Assembly: GCA_963825175.1 (NCBI GenBank)
Contig: CAWGSA010000001.1
Span: 248,001-312,000, forward strand
Source of the DNA: DATFTF01 sp963825175
GTDB lineage: Bacteria; Acidobacteriota; Thermoanaerobaculia; UBA5066; Gp7-AA6
Direction of reading: 5' to 3'
Length of the DNA: 64,000 bases
Under the pieces are notes generated by a model. It saw only the letters and a program-made list of their open reading frames with translations. It was not told where the DNA came from and made no database searches. Position numbers and translations under genes: made by a program. Positions within the stretch are counted from its first letter, which is position 1, and each line of letters begins with the position of its first letter. Shown piece after piece: positions 33,312 to 42,428 of this stretch.

Positions 33312-35294
33312 TCAGTTCTTCTTGTAGAGCGACAGGGTCAAGAGCAGCCCTCCGCTTTGGAGAACTCCGAGCGAGTCGTTGCCCCCCCAGACGATCAGGT
33401 TCGATCCGGTCCAGACCCCGACGTGGGAAGCGCGGCGCGAAGGAGCACCGGCCAGCGTGGTCGCCGTCCAGCCATCCGCCGCCGGATCGTATTGTCCGCC
33501 GGTGTTCAAGCCGTCGGGATTCACTCCGTCGTACCCGCCCCACAGGATCATCTTCGAGCCGGTCCACAACACCGGCATGTAGGCCCGGGGGCTAGGCGCT
33601 CCGATCGTGCTCGTCGCCGTCCAGGTATCGCCCGCCGGATCGTAGAGTCCGCCCGTGTTGAGGTAGGCCGAGCTGCTGTTGACGCCGCCGAAGACGATCA
33701 TCTTCAACCCCGTCCAGATCGCCCGATGGGCGAATCGTCCCTCGGGCGCGCCTGTGATGCTCGTCGGCGTCCAACTGTCTCCCGCGGGGTCGTAGAGTCC
33801 TCCGGTGTTGTAAAACGAGACGCGGTTTCCGCCCCAGACGATCATCTTCGAGCCGGTCCAGACTGCCGTTTGGTAATCGCGCGCCAGCGGCGCGCTGGAC
33901 GTCGTCGTCGCCGTCCAGCTGTCGCCGCTGGGATCGTACTGCCCGCCTGTATTCTCGAAACCGCCGACGCTGAATCCCCCCCATACGATCATCTTCGAGC
34001 CGGTCCAGATCGCCGTGTGGTACCTCCGTCCGGTCGGCACCGCACCGCTCACCGACGTCGCCGCCCAGCTGTTGGTCAGGGGATCGTAGCGCCCGCCGCT
34101 GTTGAATGGGCCGCCCGATCCGGTTCCGCCCCAGACGACCATCTTCGTGCCCGTCCAGACCGCCGTATGGTCCGTGCGAGCGACGGGGGCGCCGACAGTC
34201 GTCGTCGCCGTCCAGCTATCGGTCACGGGATCGTATTGGCCGCCGGTGTTGGTGTAAGAGCTCGGGCCAAACCCGCCCCACACGATCATCCTCGTACCGG
34301 TCCAGATCGCGGACGGGGATTGAGCTCCCGGGGGCGCCAGTATGGTCGCCGTGGCCTTCCATGCATCCTGGCCGCTCGGACCGAATTCGGTGTACCCCGC
34401 GCCGATGAGCGTCGTGTCGCCGGGATTGCCCAGGACGAAGCTGCCCGAAGGCGCTCCGCCGCCGACGGTGATCGTCGAGCCCGCGGTGCTCACCGTGACC
34501 GCTCCGCTGCCGGCCACGGTGACGCCGTCGGTCGCACCGTTGACGCTCTTGACCACCTGGCCCGGCGCGATCGCTCCCGCCGTCACCGCGTTGGCCGCGA
34601 TCTTGGCCGACGTCACCGCGTTGGCCGCAAGCTCCGTCGACGTCACTCCCCCCGCCGCGATCCCCACCGACACCGTCCCCGACGTCCCGCCACCCGCAAG
34701 CCCCGTCCCCGCCGTCACCCCCGTGATCAAACCGCTCCCGTCGTAGTACCCGTTCACGTCGATCACCAGGTCGATCGTTCCGCCCCCCTGGTTGGGCTGC
34801 ACCGTGATCGCTCCCCCCGTCCCCAGCGTCACGATCGACGCGTTGTCGATCTGTCCCGCCGTCGGTGACCAGTTCAAGAGCGCCTGAAACGTCGACGGCG
34901 ACCCCGAAGGCCACACCTTCAGCACCCCGTTGCCGCCGGCCCCCACGATGTTGAACAGCGCGAAGTTGCCCGACACTGCCACCGCCGTCGACGGAATCCC
35001 GCACGGTGCCCCCGTCAACGTCGCGTCCCGGCTGGACCCCGAAGCGATCGGACCCCCCGTCACGCGCGTGTCCAGCATCCGGCACGGCGAGATCGCGATC
35101 AGAGGCAGCGGACCCGACGCCGTCTCCAGGCTCTGCGGGCGCGCCTCGCCCGCCTGCCGCGCGACGGCTCCCTTCCACAGCAGCGGCGCCGGCCAGTTGC
35201 CAACCTCGTCCGCGTCCTGGATCCCCTGGGCCAAAGACCAGCTCGCGCCGAGGCCGACCGCGACAAAGGTCACCAACCGAAGAACCTGCGTCAT
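33312..35294 (-). CDS. Secreted seven-bladed kelch-like propeller protein with CRxxDTR domain
   Basis: 660 residues from ATG 35292-35294. It is a close relative of the protein at 3207: signal peptide, PCRMLDTR...APCGIP...LVIDVNGYY domain (about 75-185), GVTSTELAANAVTSAKIAANAV collar-like linker, then seven repeats with WTGSKMIVWGG-type cores. The central stretch at 34600-34760 is almost purely C in third positions on the plus strand, more biased than its surroundings, which hints at recent gene conversion or spread of this linker. It lies 92 bases beyond the YVTN-like gene and probably shares its transcript. Confidence 0.84.
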   Translation of the reverse strand: MTQVLRLVTFVAVGLGASWSLAQGIQDADEVGNWPAPLLWKGAVARQAGEARPQSLETASGPLPLIAISPCRMLDTRVTGGPIASGSSRDATLTGAPCGIPSTAVAVSGNFALFNIVGAGGNGVLKVWPSGSPSTFQALLNWSPTAGQIDNASIVTLGTGGAITVQPNQGGGTIDLVIDVNGYYDGSGLITGVTAGTGLAGGGTSGTVSVGIAAGGVTSTELAANAVTSAKIAANAVTAGAIAPGQVVKSVNGATDGVTVAGSGAVTVSTAGSTITVGGGAPSGSFVLGNPGDTTLIGAGYTEFGPSGQDAWKATATILAPPGAQSPSAIWTGTRMIVWGGFGPSSYTNTGGQYDPVTDSWTATTTVGAPVARTDHTAVWTGTKMVVWGGTGSGGPFNSGGRYDPLTNSWAATSVSGAVPTGRRYHTAIWTGSKMIVWGGFSVGGFENTGGQYDPSGDSWTATTTSSAPLARDYQTAVWTGSKMIVWGGNRVSFYNTGGLYDPAGDSWTPTSITGAPEGRFAHRAIWTGLKMIVFGGVNSSSAYLNTGGLYDPAGDTWTATSTIGAPSPRAYMPVLWTGSKMILWGGYDGVNPDGLNTGGQYDPAADGWTATTLAGAPSRRASHVGVWTGSNLIVWGGNDSLGVLQSGGLLLTLSLYKKN

Positions 35295-35385
35295 TTCCCC
35301 TCTCCTTTTCTCGATGTTCCGGCGCGCATCGGGCATCCCAGGCGGGCCATGTCTCGTCTGGCCTTCTGATCGTCGATCGTCGATT

Positions 35386-36867
35386 TCAAAGCTTTGACAC
35401 GTTGCCGCTGTTGAAGTTCGGCACCCAGATGTTGGCGCCGTCGAAGGCGATCGCCGCGGGGCGCGCCCCCACGCCAAACGTGCCGAGGTTCGCCCCGTCG
35501 CTGGCACGCAGCTTGGTGACGTCGTTGCTCAGGGCGTTCGTCACCCAGATATTCGCGCCATCGAAGGCCACCCCCCACGGCCCGGAGCCAACGTTGAACG
35601 TGCCAAGATTCGTTCCGTCGCTCGCACGCAGCTTGGTGACGGTGTTGCTGTTGTAATTCGCCACCCAGATGTTCGTCCCGTCGAAGGCCAGACCGCGTGG
35701 GAAGGTTCCCACGTTGAAGGTCCCGAGATTCATTCCGTCGCTGGCGCGCAACTTCGTGACGGTACTGCCCACACCGTTGCCGGAATCCGCCACCCAGATG
35801 TTCGTCCCGTCGAAGGCGATGGCGGCTGGATACGAGCCGGCGCTGAACGTCCCCAGCGGTGCGCCGTCGCTGGCCCGCAGCTTCGTGACATCGTTGCTGA
35901 GGAAGTTCGCCGTCCAGATGTTCGCCCCGTCGAAGACCAGACCCGCCGGCAACGAGCCCACACTGAACACACACGTTCCGACGCAAACCCCGTCGCTGGC
36001 CCGCAGCTTCGTGACGCTGTTATCGCCCTGGTTTCCCACCCAGATGTTCGCCCCGTCGAAGGCCACGCTCTCCGGACCGGTGCCCACGCCGAACGTGCCC
36101 AGGAGCGCTCCGTCGCTGGCCCGCAGTTTTGTCACGTTGTTGCTGGCGTTGTTCGCCACCCACAGGCTCGCGCCGTCGAAGGCCACGCCATACGGATGCG
36201 TGCCGGCGACGAACGTCGCGCCTTGGCTGGCGGGATACCATTTCAACAGCGCGATCTGAAGGGGGTTGGCGGTCACTCCCTGAGTGTCCACGCCCGTGCT
36301 GTCGTAGTAGCCATTGACGTCGATCACCAGATCGATGGAGCCGCCCCCTTGACTGGGCTGCACCGTGACGGCGCCTCCCGTGCCCAGGACGACGACGGAG
36401 GCATTGTCGATCTGTCCCGCTGTGGGCGACCAGTTCAGCAGGGCCTGGGACGTCAAAGGCGAGCCGGTCGGCCAGATCTTCAGCACGCCGTTGCCGGTTG
36501 CGCCGACAATGTCGAAGACCGCCAGGTTGGCCGAGACCGCGGCCGCGGTCGGGGGAATGCCGCAAGGGCTTCCGGTCAGCGTCGCGTCGCGGGGGCTCCC
36601 GGAGCCGATCGCGCCGCCGCTCGATCGAGTGTCCAGCATCCGACACGGATCCACGGGTACGAAAGGCAAAGGGGCATTGATCGTGGCCTGGGCCATTGTG
36701 CCGGAGCGAGCCCCGGAGACCCGGAGAGAGTCATTGACCGCGGACTGCCAGAAGGCAGGCGCCGGCCAGTTGGGAATCGCAGGCCGCACCGGCCCTTGCT
36801 GCCCTGTCATGGCCGCACGGAATCCACCCGCCAGGAGGAGGGCCGAGAAAAGGGCGCGGATCTTCAT
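35386..36867 (-). CDS. Secreted YVTN-like propeller protein with CRxxDTR domain
   Basis: 493 residues from ATG 36865-36867. After a signal peptide, the shared domain (PCRMLDTR..., SPCGIPPTAAAV..., LVIDVNGYYDSTG) fills about 70-185. The remainder is seven repeats of about 42 residues with the pattern GVAFDGANIWVxNxxSNxVTKLRASDG, the last ending FNSGNVSKL. Seven repeats fit one closed beta-propeller. The DNA repeats are very similar, so copy number may vary between strains. The function is unknown; cell-surface adhesion or polymer binding is an inference. Confidence 0.85.
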   Translation of the reverse strand: MKIRALFSALLLAGGFRAAMTGQQGPVRPAIPNWPAPAFWQSAVNDSLRVSGARSGTMAQATINAPLPFVPVDPCRMLDTRSSGGAIGSGSPRDATLTGSPCGIPPTAAAVSANLAVFDIVGATGNGVLKIWPTGSPLTSQALLNWSPTAGQIDNASVVVLGTGGAVTVQPSQGGGSIDLVIDVNGYYDSTGVDTQGVTANPLQIALLKWYPASQGATFVAGTHPYGVAFDGASLWVANNASNNVTKLRASDGALLGTFGVGTGPESVAFDGANIWVGNQGDNSVTKLRASDGVCVGTCVFSVGSLPAGLVFDGANIWTANFLSNDVTKLRASDGAPLGTFSAGSYPAAIAFDGTNIWVADSGNGVGSTVTKLRASDGMNLGTFNVGTFPRGLAFDGTNIWVANYNSNTVTKLRASDGTNLGTFNVGSGPWGVAFDGANIWVTNALSNDVTKLRASDGANLGTFGVGARPAAIAFDGANIWVPNFNSGNVSKL

Positions 36868-36927
36868 GTGTATCTCTCCTTGTTGCCGTCATGGATGAGG
36901 GTCGAATGCTTCAATGACCCCGTTGGA

Positions 36928-37236
36928 TCAGTCCAGCTGCAGGTCGCACTCGGAGTGCTTCGGCGTCCTTTCGCGGCCGGCCGACGAACGCGACTTGCCC
37001 CCCGAACGAGCGCGTTCGGGACGAGTCGTCGAGACACTCTCGACGGCTTCGGCCGGCACCGGCGCGGCAGCTTCCACGGCGTGGACCACGGCCGCCGGCG
37101 GCACGGGCTTGGGACCGGCGGACTTGAGCCCAAGAGTGCCGAGCGAAGCCAGCGGCACGAAGACCACCATCGCGCCAAGGAGCGCGCCGGCGGCGAAGCT
37201 CCATCCCCTCGACATTTTCTTCTCTGCGATCGACAT
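36928..37236 (-). CDS. Small membrane-anchored protein, unknown function
   Basis: 102 residues from ATG 37234-37236 with GGCGAGGAGG upstream. One transmembrane helix (about 12-35: SFAAGALLGAMVVFVPLASLG) and a Pro/Ala/Val-rich linker lead to a basic, Ser-rich C-terminus ending HSECDLQLD. No family is recognised. The downstream neighbour is the YVTN-like gene; a link is not evident. Confidence 0.6.
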   Translation of the reverse strand: MSIAEKKMSRGWSFAAGALLGAMVVFVPLASLGTLGLKSAGPKPVPPAAVVHAVEAAAPVPAEAVESVSTTRPERARSGGKSRSSAGRERTPKHSECDLQLD

Positions 37237-37456
37237 GGTCCCTCCTCGCCTCGAATGTGCCGCACGGGCCCGGCGGCTCCGGGCCGCGTCGACGATCTCC
37301 ACCTTTCTTGTGCTCTTTCTCGCCACTGTTCGCCCGCGAGGACGTGGTTCTCCCGGGCTACCCAAGGATTGAAAGAGCCCCACCCGGCTACAGAGTGAAC
37401 GGAGGACGTCAACTATCCCAGGGCGTCCGGAAGAAAACGGAAACGGGAGAGGAACC

Positions 37457-38278
37457 CTAGCTCCTGCGGGCGACGCGGATGCCGTATCTCGCGACCGCCT
37501 CGGCGCGGCCCGGCCCGGCCGCCGCTTCGACCACCAGGACGTAGTCGCCCGCCGGCAGCAAGGTCGCCGGAAAGCTCGCCGCCAGCATGCCGGCCGAGCT
37601 CGGGGTTGCGTTCACCGGGTCTCCGACGGGATGTCCGTCGTCCGTCGAGAGCCGTACGCGCCAGGTCCGAACTCCGGGCGCTTCGGGGCGATCGAAGATC
37701 CAGACGACCCAGCCCGAGGACGGCGCGAGCTCGATTCGATTCTCCGGCTGGGTCGCGGTTGCTCCCCTGGTCCGGTTGAGCATGAAGACCGTCGCCGCCA
37801 TCGGCGCCGCCCGAAGCGCGTTCGCCGCCTGGGAGGCGACCGCTCGCGCCGCGCGTTCCTTTTCGAGCGCCTGCTCGAGCTCGGCCTGGCGGCTCTGGGC
37901 CCGCTGCGACGAAAGTCGGACGCTCTCCAGTTCCCGACGGGTCCTTCGGACCTCGCCGTAGAAGAAGATGGAGGAGAGCGCGGCCAGGAGAAAGCACGCG
38001 GCCGCGAGAAGGGTCCATAACGATCGTGCTCTCGGCAGTTGCCGGATGGCCGGCGCGCTCGAGCGCCCCTCTCCCAGCGGGACAACCTCTTTCAAGCCGG
38101 CCCGAAGCCCCGCTGCCGCGTCGAGTCGATCCAGGCAGTCGCGGCACTCGACGAAGTGCTCTTCGAAGAGCCGCCGCTCCTCGCCGTCGAGCCTCCCCAT
38201 GACGTAACGCTCGACGATCAGGTCCTTGTCGATCAGGCCGTGATCCATCCCTCTTCTATGTGCATCGAGGAGCCGCAT
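37457..38278 (-). CDS. Membrane anti-sigma factor with zinc-finger domain
   Basis: 273 residues. The ATG at 38276-38278 overlaps the sigma-factor stop (TAATG), with no ribosome site; a start at 38248 (MDHGL, after AAGAGGG) is the alternative. The N-terminal zf-HC2 motif H-x3-C-x2-C (HFVECRDC, 41-48) would bind the sigma factor. One transmembrane helix (about 87-107) is followed by a coiled coil (RRTRRELESVRLSSQRAQSRQAELEQALEKERA) and an extracytoplasmic beta domain (about 160-265). It is expected to hold the ECF sigma factor at the membrane until a signal, possibly proteolysis, releases it. Confidence 0.85.
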   Translation of the reverse strand: MRLLDAHRRGMDHGLIDKDLIVERYVMGRLDGEERRLFEEHFVECRDCLDRLDAAAGLRAGLKEVVPLGEGRSSAPAIRQLPRARSLWTLLAAACFLLAALSSIFFYGEVRRTRRELESVRLSSQRAQSRQAELEQALEKERAARAVASQAANALRAAPMAATVFMLNRTRGATATQPENRIELAPSSGWVVWIFDRPEAPGVRTWRVRLSTDDGHPVGDPVNATPSSAGMLAASFPATLLPAGDYVLVVEAAAGPGRAEAVARYGIRVARRS

Positions 38279-38877
38279 TATCGCGTTTGCCGCCGAATTC
38301 TTTTTGTACTCTCCAAGTACAATTCTCGATATCGCTCGCGCGCGCGAAACAGGACTCGGTTGAAGTGAAGGCTGGTCAGACCCAGTTCGCGGCAGATGTG
38401 CTCCTTCTCATCTTCCTCGATGTAGAAGAGCAGCAGGATCCGTCGATCGCGCTCCGACGGCATTTCGGAGAGCACTCTTCGAACGATCGCGGCCCGCTCC
38501 GCGCACAGCAGGTCTTCGAGGGGATCCGGCTCCGGGCTCGACACGCCGGCTTCTTCGGCCAGGCCGGAGATCCGCCGGGACGACACCCTGCGGAAATGCT
38601 CGATGACGAGATTGCGCGCCAGGGCGCAGATGAAGCCCGAGAGCTTCTCCGGCTCGCGGAGATCTCCTTTGCGGATCTTCTCGAGCGCGATCCGGAATGT
38701 CTCCTGGTGCAGGTCGTCGACCTCGGCGGCGTTCCCGCTGGCGCCGCGCAGGATGGCCAACACGCCGCGCCGGTATCGCCGGACCAGCTCCTCCTCGGCC
38801 AGCCGGTCTCCTGCCCGGATCCGCCCGGCCAGATGCGATCCGCTCAGGTTCGAGGGGTCCTCCACAGGTATCGGCAT
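38278..38877 (-). CDS. ECF sigma factor (RpoE-like)
   Basis: 199 residues. Region 2 is clear: ELVRRYRRGVLAILR, DDLHQETFRIALEKI, LSGFICALARNLVIEHFRR. A region-4-like helix-turn-helix follows: ERAAIVRRVLSEMPSERDRRILLLFYIEEDEKEHICRELGLTSLHFNRVLFRARERYRELY. Its start overlaps the CHAT gene stop (ATGA at 38875-38879) and its stop overlaps the anti-sigma start. The three genes therefore form a tightly coupled operon: protease-like CHAT protein, sigma factor, anti-sigma factor. Confidence 0.88.
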   Translation of the reverse strand: MPIPVEDPSNLSGSHLAGRIRAGDRLAEEELVRRYRRGVLAILRGASGNAAEVDDLHQETFRIALEKIRKGDLREPEKLSGFICALARNLVIEHFRRVSSRRISGLAEEAGVSSPEPDPLEDLLCAERAAIVRRVLSEMPSERDRRILLLFYIEEDEKEHICRELGLTSLHFNRVLFRARERYRELYLESTKRIRRQTR

Positions 38878-41800
38878 CAGTTCCAGTCACCCTCGAGCGT
38901 GAAGGCCGCCCAATAGTAGGGAGACGACCAGAGCCTTTCCTTGCGAATCGACATCTGAGCGGCCCGCAAGGCCGCCGCGGGTCGAAGGCCCTCGGCCAGG
39001 ATTCCACGATAGAAGCGTTTCATGAGCTCTGCGGTCGCGCGGTCGGGTACCTGCCAAAGGCTTGCCAGGACACGGGGGGCTCCGGCGTACATGAACCCGC
39101 GCGAAAGCCCCAGGAGCCCCTCGCCCCGGACGTCCTTGCCCAGGGCGGTCTGACAGGCCGAGAGGACGACGAGGTCCGCCGCCAGCCGCAGCTTATAGAT
39201 GTCCCGTGTCTGCAGGAATCCGTCTTCCGGACGTCCGTTCTCGTCGACGAGCGACAGGACGATCCCGGACAAGTCGGGATGCCGGGTGTTCAGCAGGCCG
39301 TGACTCGCGAAATGGACGATGCGGGCATTCGCGACGTCCGCCGAGAGCGCCGTGTCGCGGCTGGCCCTGAAGTCCAGGGCGGTGAAGCTCTGGGCCGGCC
39401 CCGCCAGAGCCGCGATCGTCTCCGCCTCGCGCCGGCTGGCCGTCAGCCGCTCCAGGCGGCGAAGCCCCGACTCCTGCATCGAACGGGTGAGCGCATCGCT
39501 CCCGGCGGAGGCCGACTCGGGCGCCTTCGAAGACCGCCTCGCGCCATGCACTCTGGGATCCATCCGGTCGAACACGGGATCCGCGAGCACCGCCACCTGC
39601 CATTGCGGCGGCCGTCGCCCCGCGGCCTGCGCCCGCAGAACCGAAAGCGTGGTGGCCGACGGGAGGCTCACCACCTCGTGCCGGGCGACCAGGGGAACCG
39701 ACGGGGCGCCGTCGGGCTCGGGCAGCGCGGCGAAGGGGATGTACTGGAGGGCTCCCTCGACGACGACGGCCAGCCGCTTCTTCCCGAGCAGATCCGCCAC
39801 CGGGCCGAGCAGCATTCGGCTCAAGGCGCGAGCGCGGCGATTCGTCTCCGTTTCGCCCGCGGCATTGGTGGTGCTCCAGGCCCGGTACAGCCGGCGAGCG
39901 GCCTCCTCGATGACCGCCCGCCGCGGCAGCTCGCGGCTGACGAGCGCCTCCGGCGTCGCCGCCCACAGAAAGCTTCGTTCGTCGCCCAGCTCGTACTCGA
40001 GCAGCAGCGTGTCGTCGTTCAAGACCTGACGTCGGATCTCCGTCAACGTCAGTGGCTCAAGGCGGGCCAGCGCGATGTAACGCGGGTTTGCGGCCCGCAA
40101 CCGGCCCATCACGTCGTCGGACTCCGCCAGGAGAGCGTCGAGCGGACGGCGGCCCGGATCCGGCGCGGGCGGCGTGCCGCCGGTCAACCGCAGCTCTTCC
40201 TCCCGCCGCCGCGCGTCGATCTGGGCCTCCAGAGACCGTTCCTGCTCGAGCAGAGTCTCATCGAGGCCTTCTCGAAGATCGATGCGGGCCTCCGCCAGGA
40301 GCTCGATCAAGCTGCGCGCCTTGGCCCGTTCGCTGGCGCGCAGCCCCTCGGCGGCCCATCCGTGACCCGGCTGCCTCGCATCGAGGTCCATCAGGACGCT
40401 GATCAGGAGGTCGTAGCGGTCCCGCGTCTGGGCCATGAAGGCGGCCCTGTCGCCGACGGCCGGGATCGACCCGCGCAAAGACTCGGTCAGGCGCAGGGCC
40501 TCCTCCAACTGCGTCCGGGAACCTTCCAGATCGCCCAGCGCTTTTTCCGCGCGGGCCAGATGCACGAGCGTCTTGGCCTCGTGCATTCGGTCGCCCGTCG
40601 CTCGGACCTGCGGGAGAGCTTCCTGGAGCCGGTCGCGGGCCTCCCGGGCGTCGCCCAGCTCGAGCTGCGTGCGCCCGATGTTGGCCAGAATCATGGCCTC
40701 GGCGCGCTGGTCCTTGCATTCGTGCAGAATCTTTCGCGCCAGCTCGAACTGCTCGAGCGCCGGGCGCGGCTTTCCCGCGGCGAGATGCACCAGCCCGATG
40801 TGGTTGTACGTGAACCCTTCGAACCGCTTGTCGCCGGTCTCGCGCAGAATGGGGAGCGCCAGCTGGTAGCGGCGCAGCGCCTCGGGCAATTCGTTTCGGT
40901 CGAGGAAAAGGCAGCCGATACTGTACTGCGTCACTCCCTCGAGGTGGCGGTCCCCGATCTCGCGAAAGCGCGTCAGGGCGACCTTCAAGTCCGCCAACGC
41001 GCGCTCGGTCTCTCCGAGGCTGGCGTGGTCGACGGCCCGGTTCTTCAAAAGCATCGCTTCCATGACCCGATCGCCGGCGGAGCGCGTGAGTTCGAGCGCT
41101 TCGGTATATCGCGCGATGGCCTCGGGCTTCTGTCCGAGGGCGCCGAGGGCGACCGCCATGTCGTTCAACGTCTCCGCCTGGCCGCGGAGATTGCCCTGGG
41201 TCCGCCGGAGCGCCAGAGCCTGCTCCAGGTACTCCAGACCCTTGCGCTGCTCGCCCACCTCGGAATAAGCAAGGCCGAGCCGGGACAGCGCGGCCGCCAC
41301 GCCCCGCGGATCGTTGATCTGCCGCCACCGCGCCAGGGCCTCGTCCGCGCGCGCGAGGGCGGGACGCAGATCGCCGAGCTCGCCCAGCGCATCGCTCATC
41401 CGACCGAGCGTGCCCGCTTCCATGCGAGGGTCGCCGATCTCCCTCCAGGCGGCGAGAACCTTCTCGTAGCTCTCGAGAGCCTGCTTCATGAAATCGGCCG
41501 TCCCCCGGGTCACCAGCTGGTCGGCCTGCGCCAGGGAGCGCTCCGCCTCGACGCGCTGGCGATCCTCGGGGACAGCGGCGTGCGGCGGCTGCGCCGTCAG
41601 ACGGTACCTGCCTGGCACCGACTTCGGGCCTCGCAACCGGATCTCGACGCGGACCTTCTCGTCCCGTGGCGTCACGAGCGAGAGGGAGAGCGGTTCCTCT
41701 CTGTCCACGGCGTTGTCGACTTGGGCCAGGATCGTCTTGTCGGGCGACAGGGCTCGGACGACGGCGTCGAGGTGGATCTGTTCGACGTCGAGATGGAGGA

Positions 41801-41975
41801 ATTGACCGGCGAGGAGCGGGATTTCGTAGTCATGAACTTCTCCCGGCGCGATCGTTCGCTCGACCGCAACGCCCGGCGAGAGCGCGGAAGTGACCTGCGC
41901 CAGCGCAGCTCGCGGACAGGCCAGGACCGCAAAGGCCAGAGTCTTCCCGACTACACCCAGAATTCGATCAGACAT
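38877..41975 (-). CDS. Secreted TPR-CHAT protease-like protein
   Basis: 1032 residues from ATG 41973-41975, preceded by GGAGG. A signal peptide (about 1-26, ending ALAQ) is followed by a pre-peptidase-like beta domain (EVHDYEIPLLAGQFLHLDVEQ) and about ten TPR units (about 150-540). The C-terminal CHAT domain (about 715-1032) has VHFASHG (His892) and VVLSACQTA (Cys941), the caspase-like catalytic dyad, and GLSRGFMYAGAPRVLASLW. CHAT proteases cleave protein partners after activation through their TPR part. Being exported, the natural candidate target here is the outer domain of the anti-sigma factor (inference). Confidence 0.88.
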   Translation of the reverse strand: MSDRILGVVGKTLAFAVLACPRAALAQVTSALSPGVAVERTIAPGEVHDYEIPLLAGQFLHLDVEQIHLDAVVRALSPDKTILAQVDNAVDREEPLSLSLVTPRDEKVRVEIRLRGPKSVPGRYRLTAQPPHAAVPEDRQRVEAERSLAQADQLVTRGTADFMKQALESYEKVLAAWREIGDPRMEAGTLGRMSDALGELGDLRPALARADEALARWRQINDPRGVAAALSRLGLAYSEVGEQRKGLEYLEQALALRRTQGNLRGQAETLNDMAVALGALGQKPEAIARYTEALELTRSAGDRVMEAMLLKNRAVDHASLGETERALADLKVALTRFREIGDRHLEGVTQYSIGCLFLDRNELPEALRRYQLALPILRETGDKRFEGFTYNHIGLVHLAAGKPRPALEQFELARKILHECKDQRAEAMILANIGRTQLELGDAREARDRLQEALPQVRATGDRMHEAKTLVHLARAEKALGDLEGSRTQLEEALRLTESLRGSIPAVGDRAAFMAQTRDRYDLLISVLMDLDARQPGHGWAAEGLRASERAKARSLIELLAEARIDLREGLDETLLEQERSLEAQIDARRREEELRLTGGTPPAPDPGRRPLDALLAESDDVMGRLRAANPRYIALARLEPLTLTEIRRQVLNDDTLLLEYELGDERSFLWAATPEALVSRELPRRAVIEEAARRLYRAWSTTNAAGETETNRRARALSRMLLGPVADLLGKKRLAVVVEGALQYIPFAALPEPDGAPSVPLVARHEVVSLPSATTLSVLRAQAAGRRPPQWQVAVLADPVFDRMDPRVHGARRSSKAPESASAGSDALTRSMQESGLRRLERLTASRREAETIAALAGPAQSFTALDFRASRDTALSADVANARIVHFASHGLLNTRHPDLSGIVLSLVDENGRPEDGFLQTRDIYKLRLAADLVVLSACQTALGKDVRGEGLLGLSRGFMYAGAPRVLASLWQVPDRATAELMKRFYRGILAEGLRPAAALRAAQMSIRKERLWSSPYYWAAFTLEGDWN

Positions 41976-42120
41976 TGGAGTCCCACCTCCCTCCTCCCGG
42001 TCTTCTCGAGACGAAGTCCGGGACGAGGAACACAGGCCATCCGCCTGTGCGCAGTCTACCGCCGTCGACCGACCCCTGCCGACGGCCGGTTCCCGGGAGC
42101 CGGCGCCCTGGAGTGGGCGG

Positions 42121-42300
42121 TCAACCGCGCGAGCAGCGGAAGGTCGATCGGATCGACCGGAGATCGTTCCAGACCGGCGCTTCCGGCGGCGCCGGGGACA
42201 GGATAAAGAGAAGCGCGGTGTGGCCGGCTTGCGCGCACGGGCGCTCCTCGACCTCGACGTGCAGGGTGATCCGTTCTCCCTGGGAGTTGTCGGTGATCAC
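42121..42300 (-). pseudogene. Possible coding remnant
   Basis: A minus-strand frame from GTG 42298-42300 to TGA at 42121 encodes 59 residues with almost exclusively G/C third positions (VITDNSQGERITLHVEVEE... ALLFILSPAPPEAPVW). It lacks a ribosome site. A well-placed ATG (after GGAGGGG) just upstream reads into another frame, so this may be a frameshifted small gene. The rest of the 41976-42428 gap shows nothing else clear. Confidence 0.35.
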
Positions 42301-42428
42301 GTCCCGGCGGTAGGCCGAGGCCCTGAATAATTTTGAGATACAGATCGGCAGCGTTGCGAACGGCTGCGGGTCGCCGAGGTTGGAACATTCCGTCCCCTCC
42401 CTGCGTATCGTGTGGCGAGGAGGAAGCC

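Noticed and set aside
35386..36867. CRISPR-like regular spacing of repeats in the YVTN-like and kelch genes
   Set aside because: The repeats are in-frame protein repeats of about 40-60 residues in coding sequence, without spacers or cas genes.
38697..42206. Very long open frame opposite the CHAT gene (and similar antisense frames at 17509-21111, 21852-26345, 45106-47295)
   Set aside because: High GC leaves antisense frames open; none shows a recognised domain or start signal, while the opposite strand encodes clear families.
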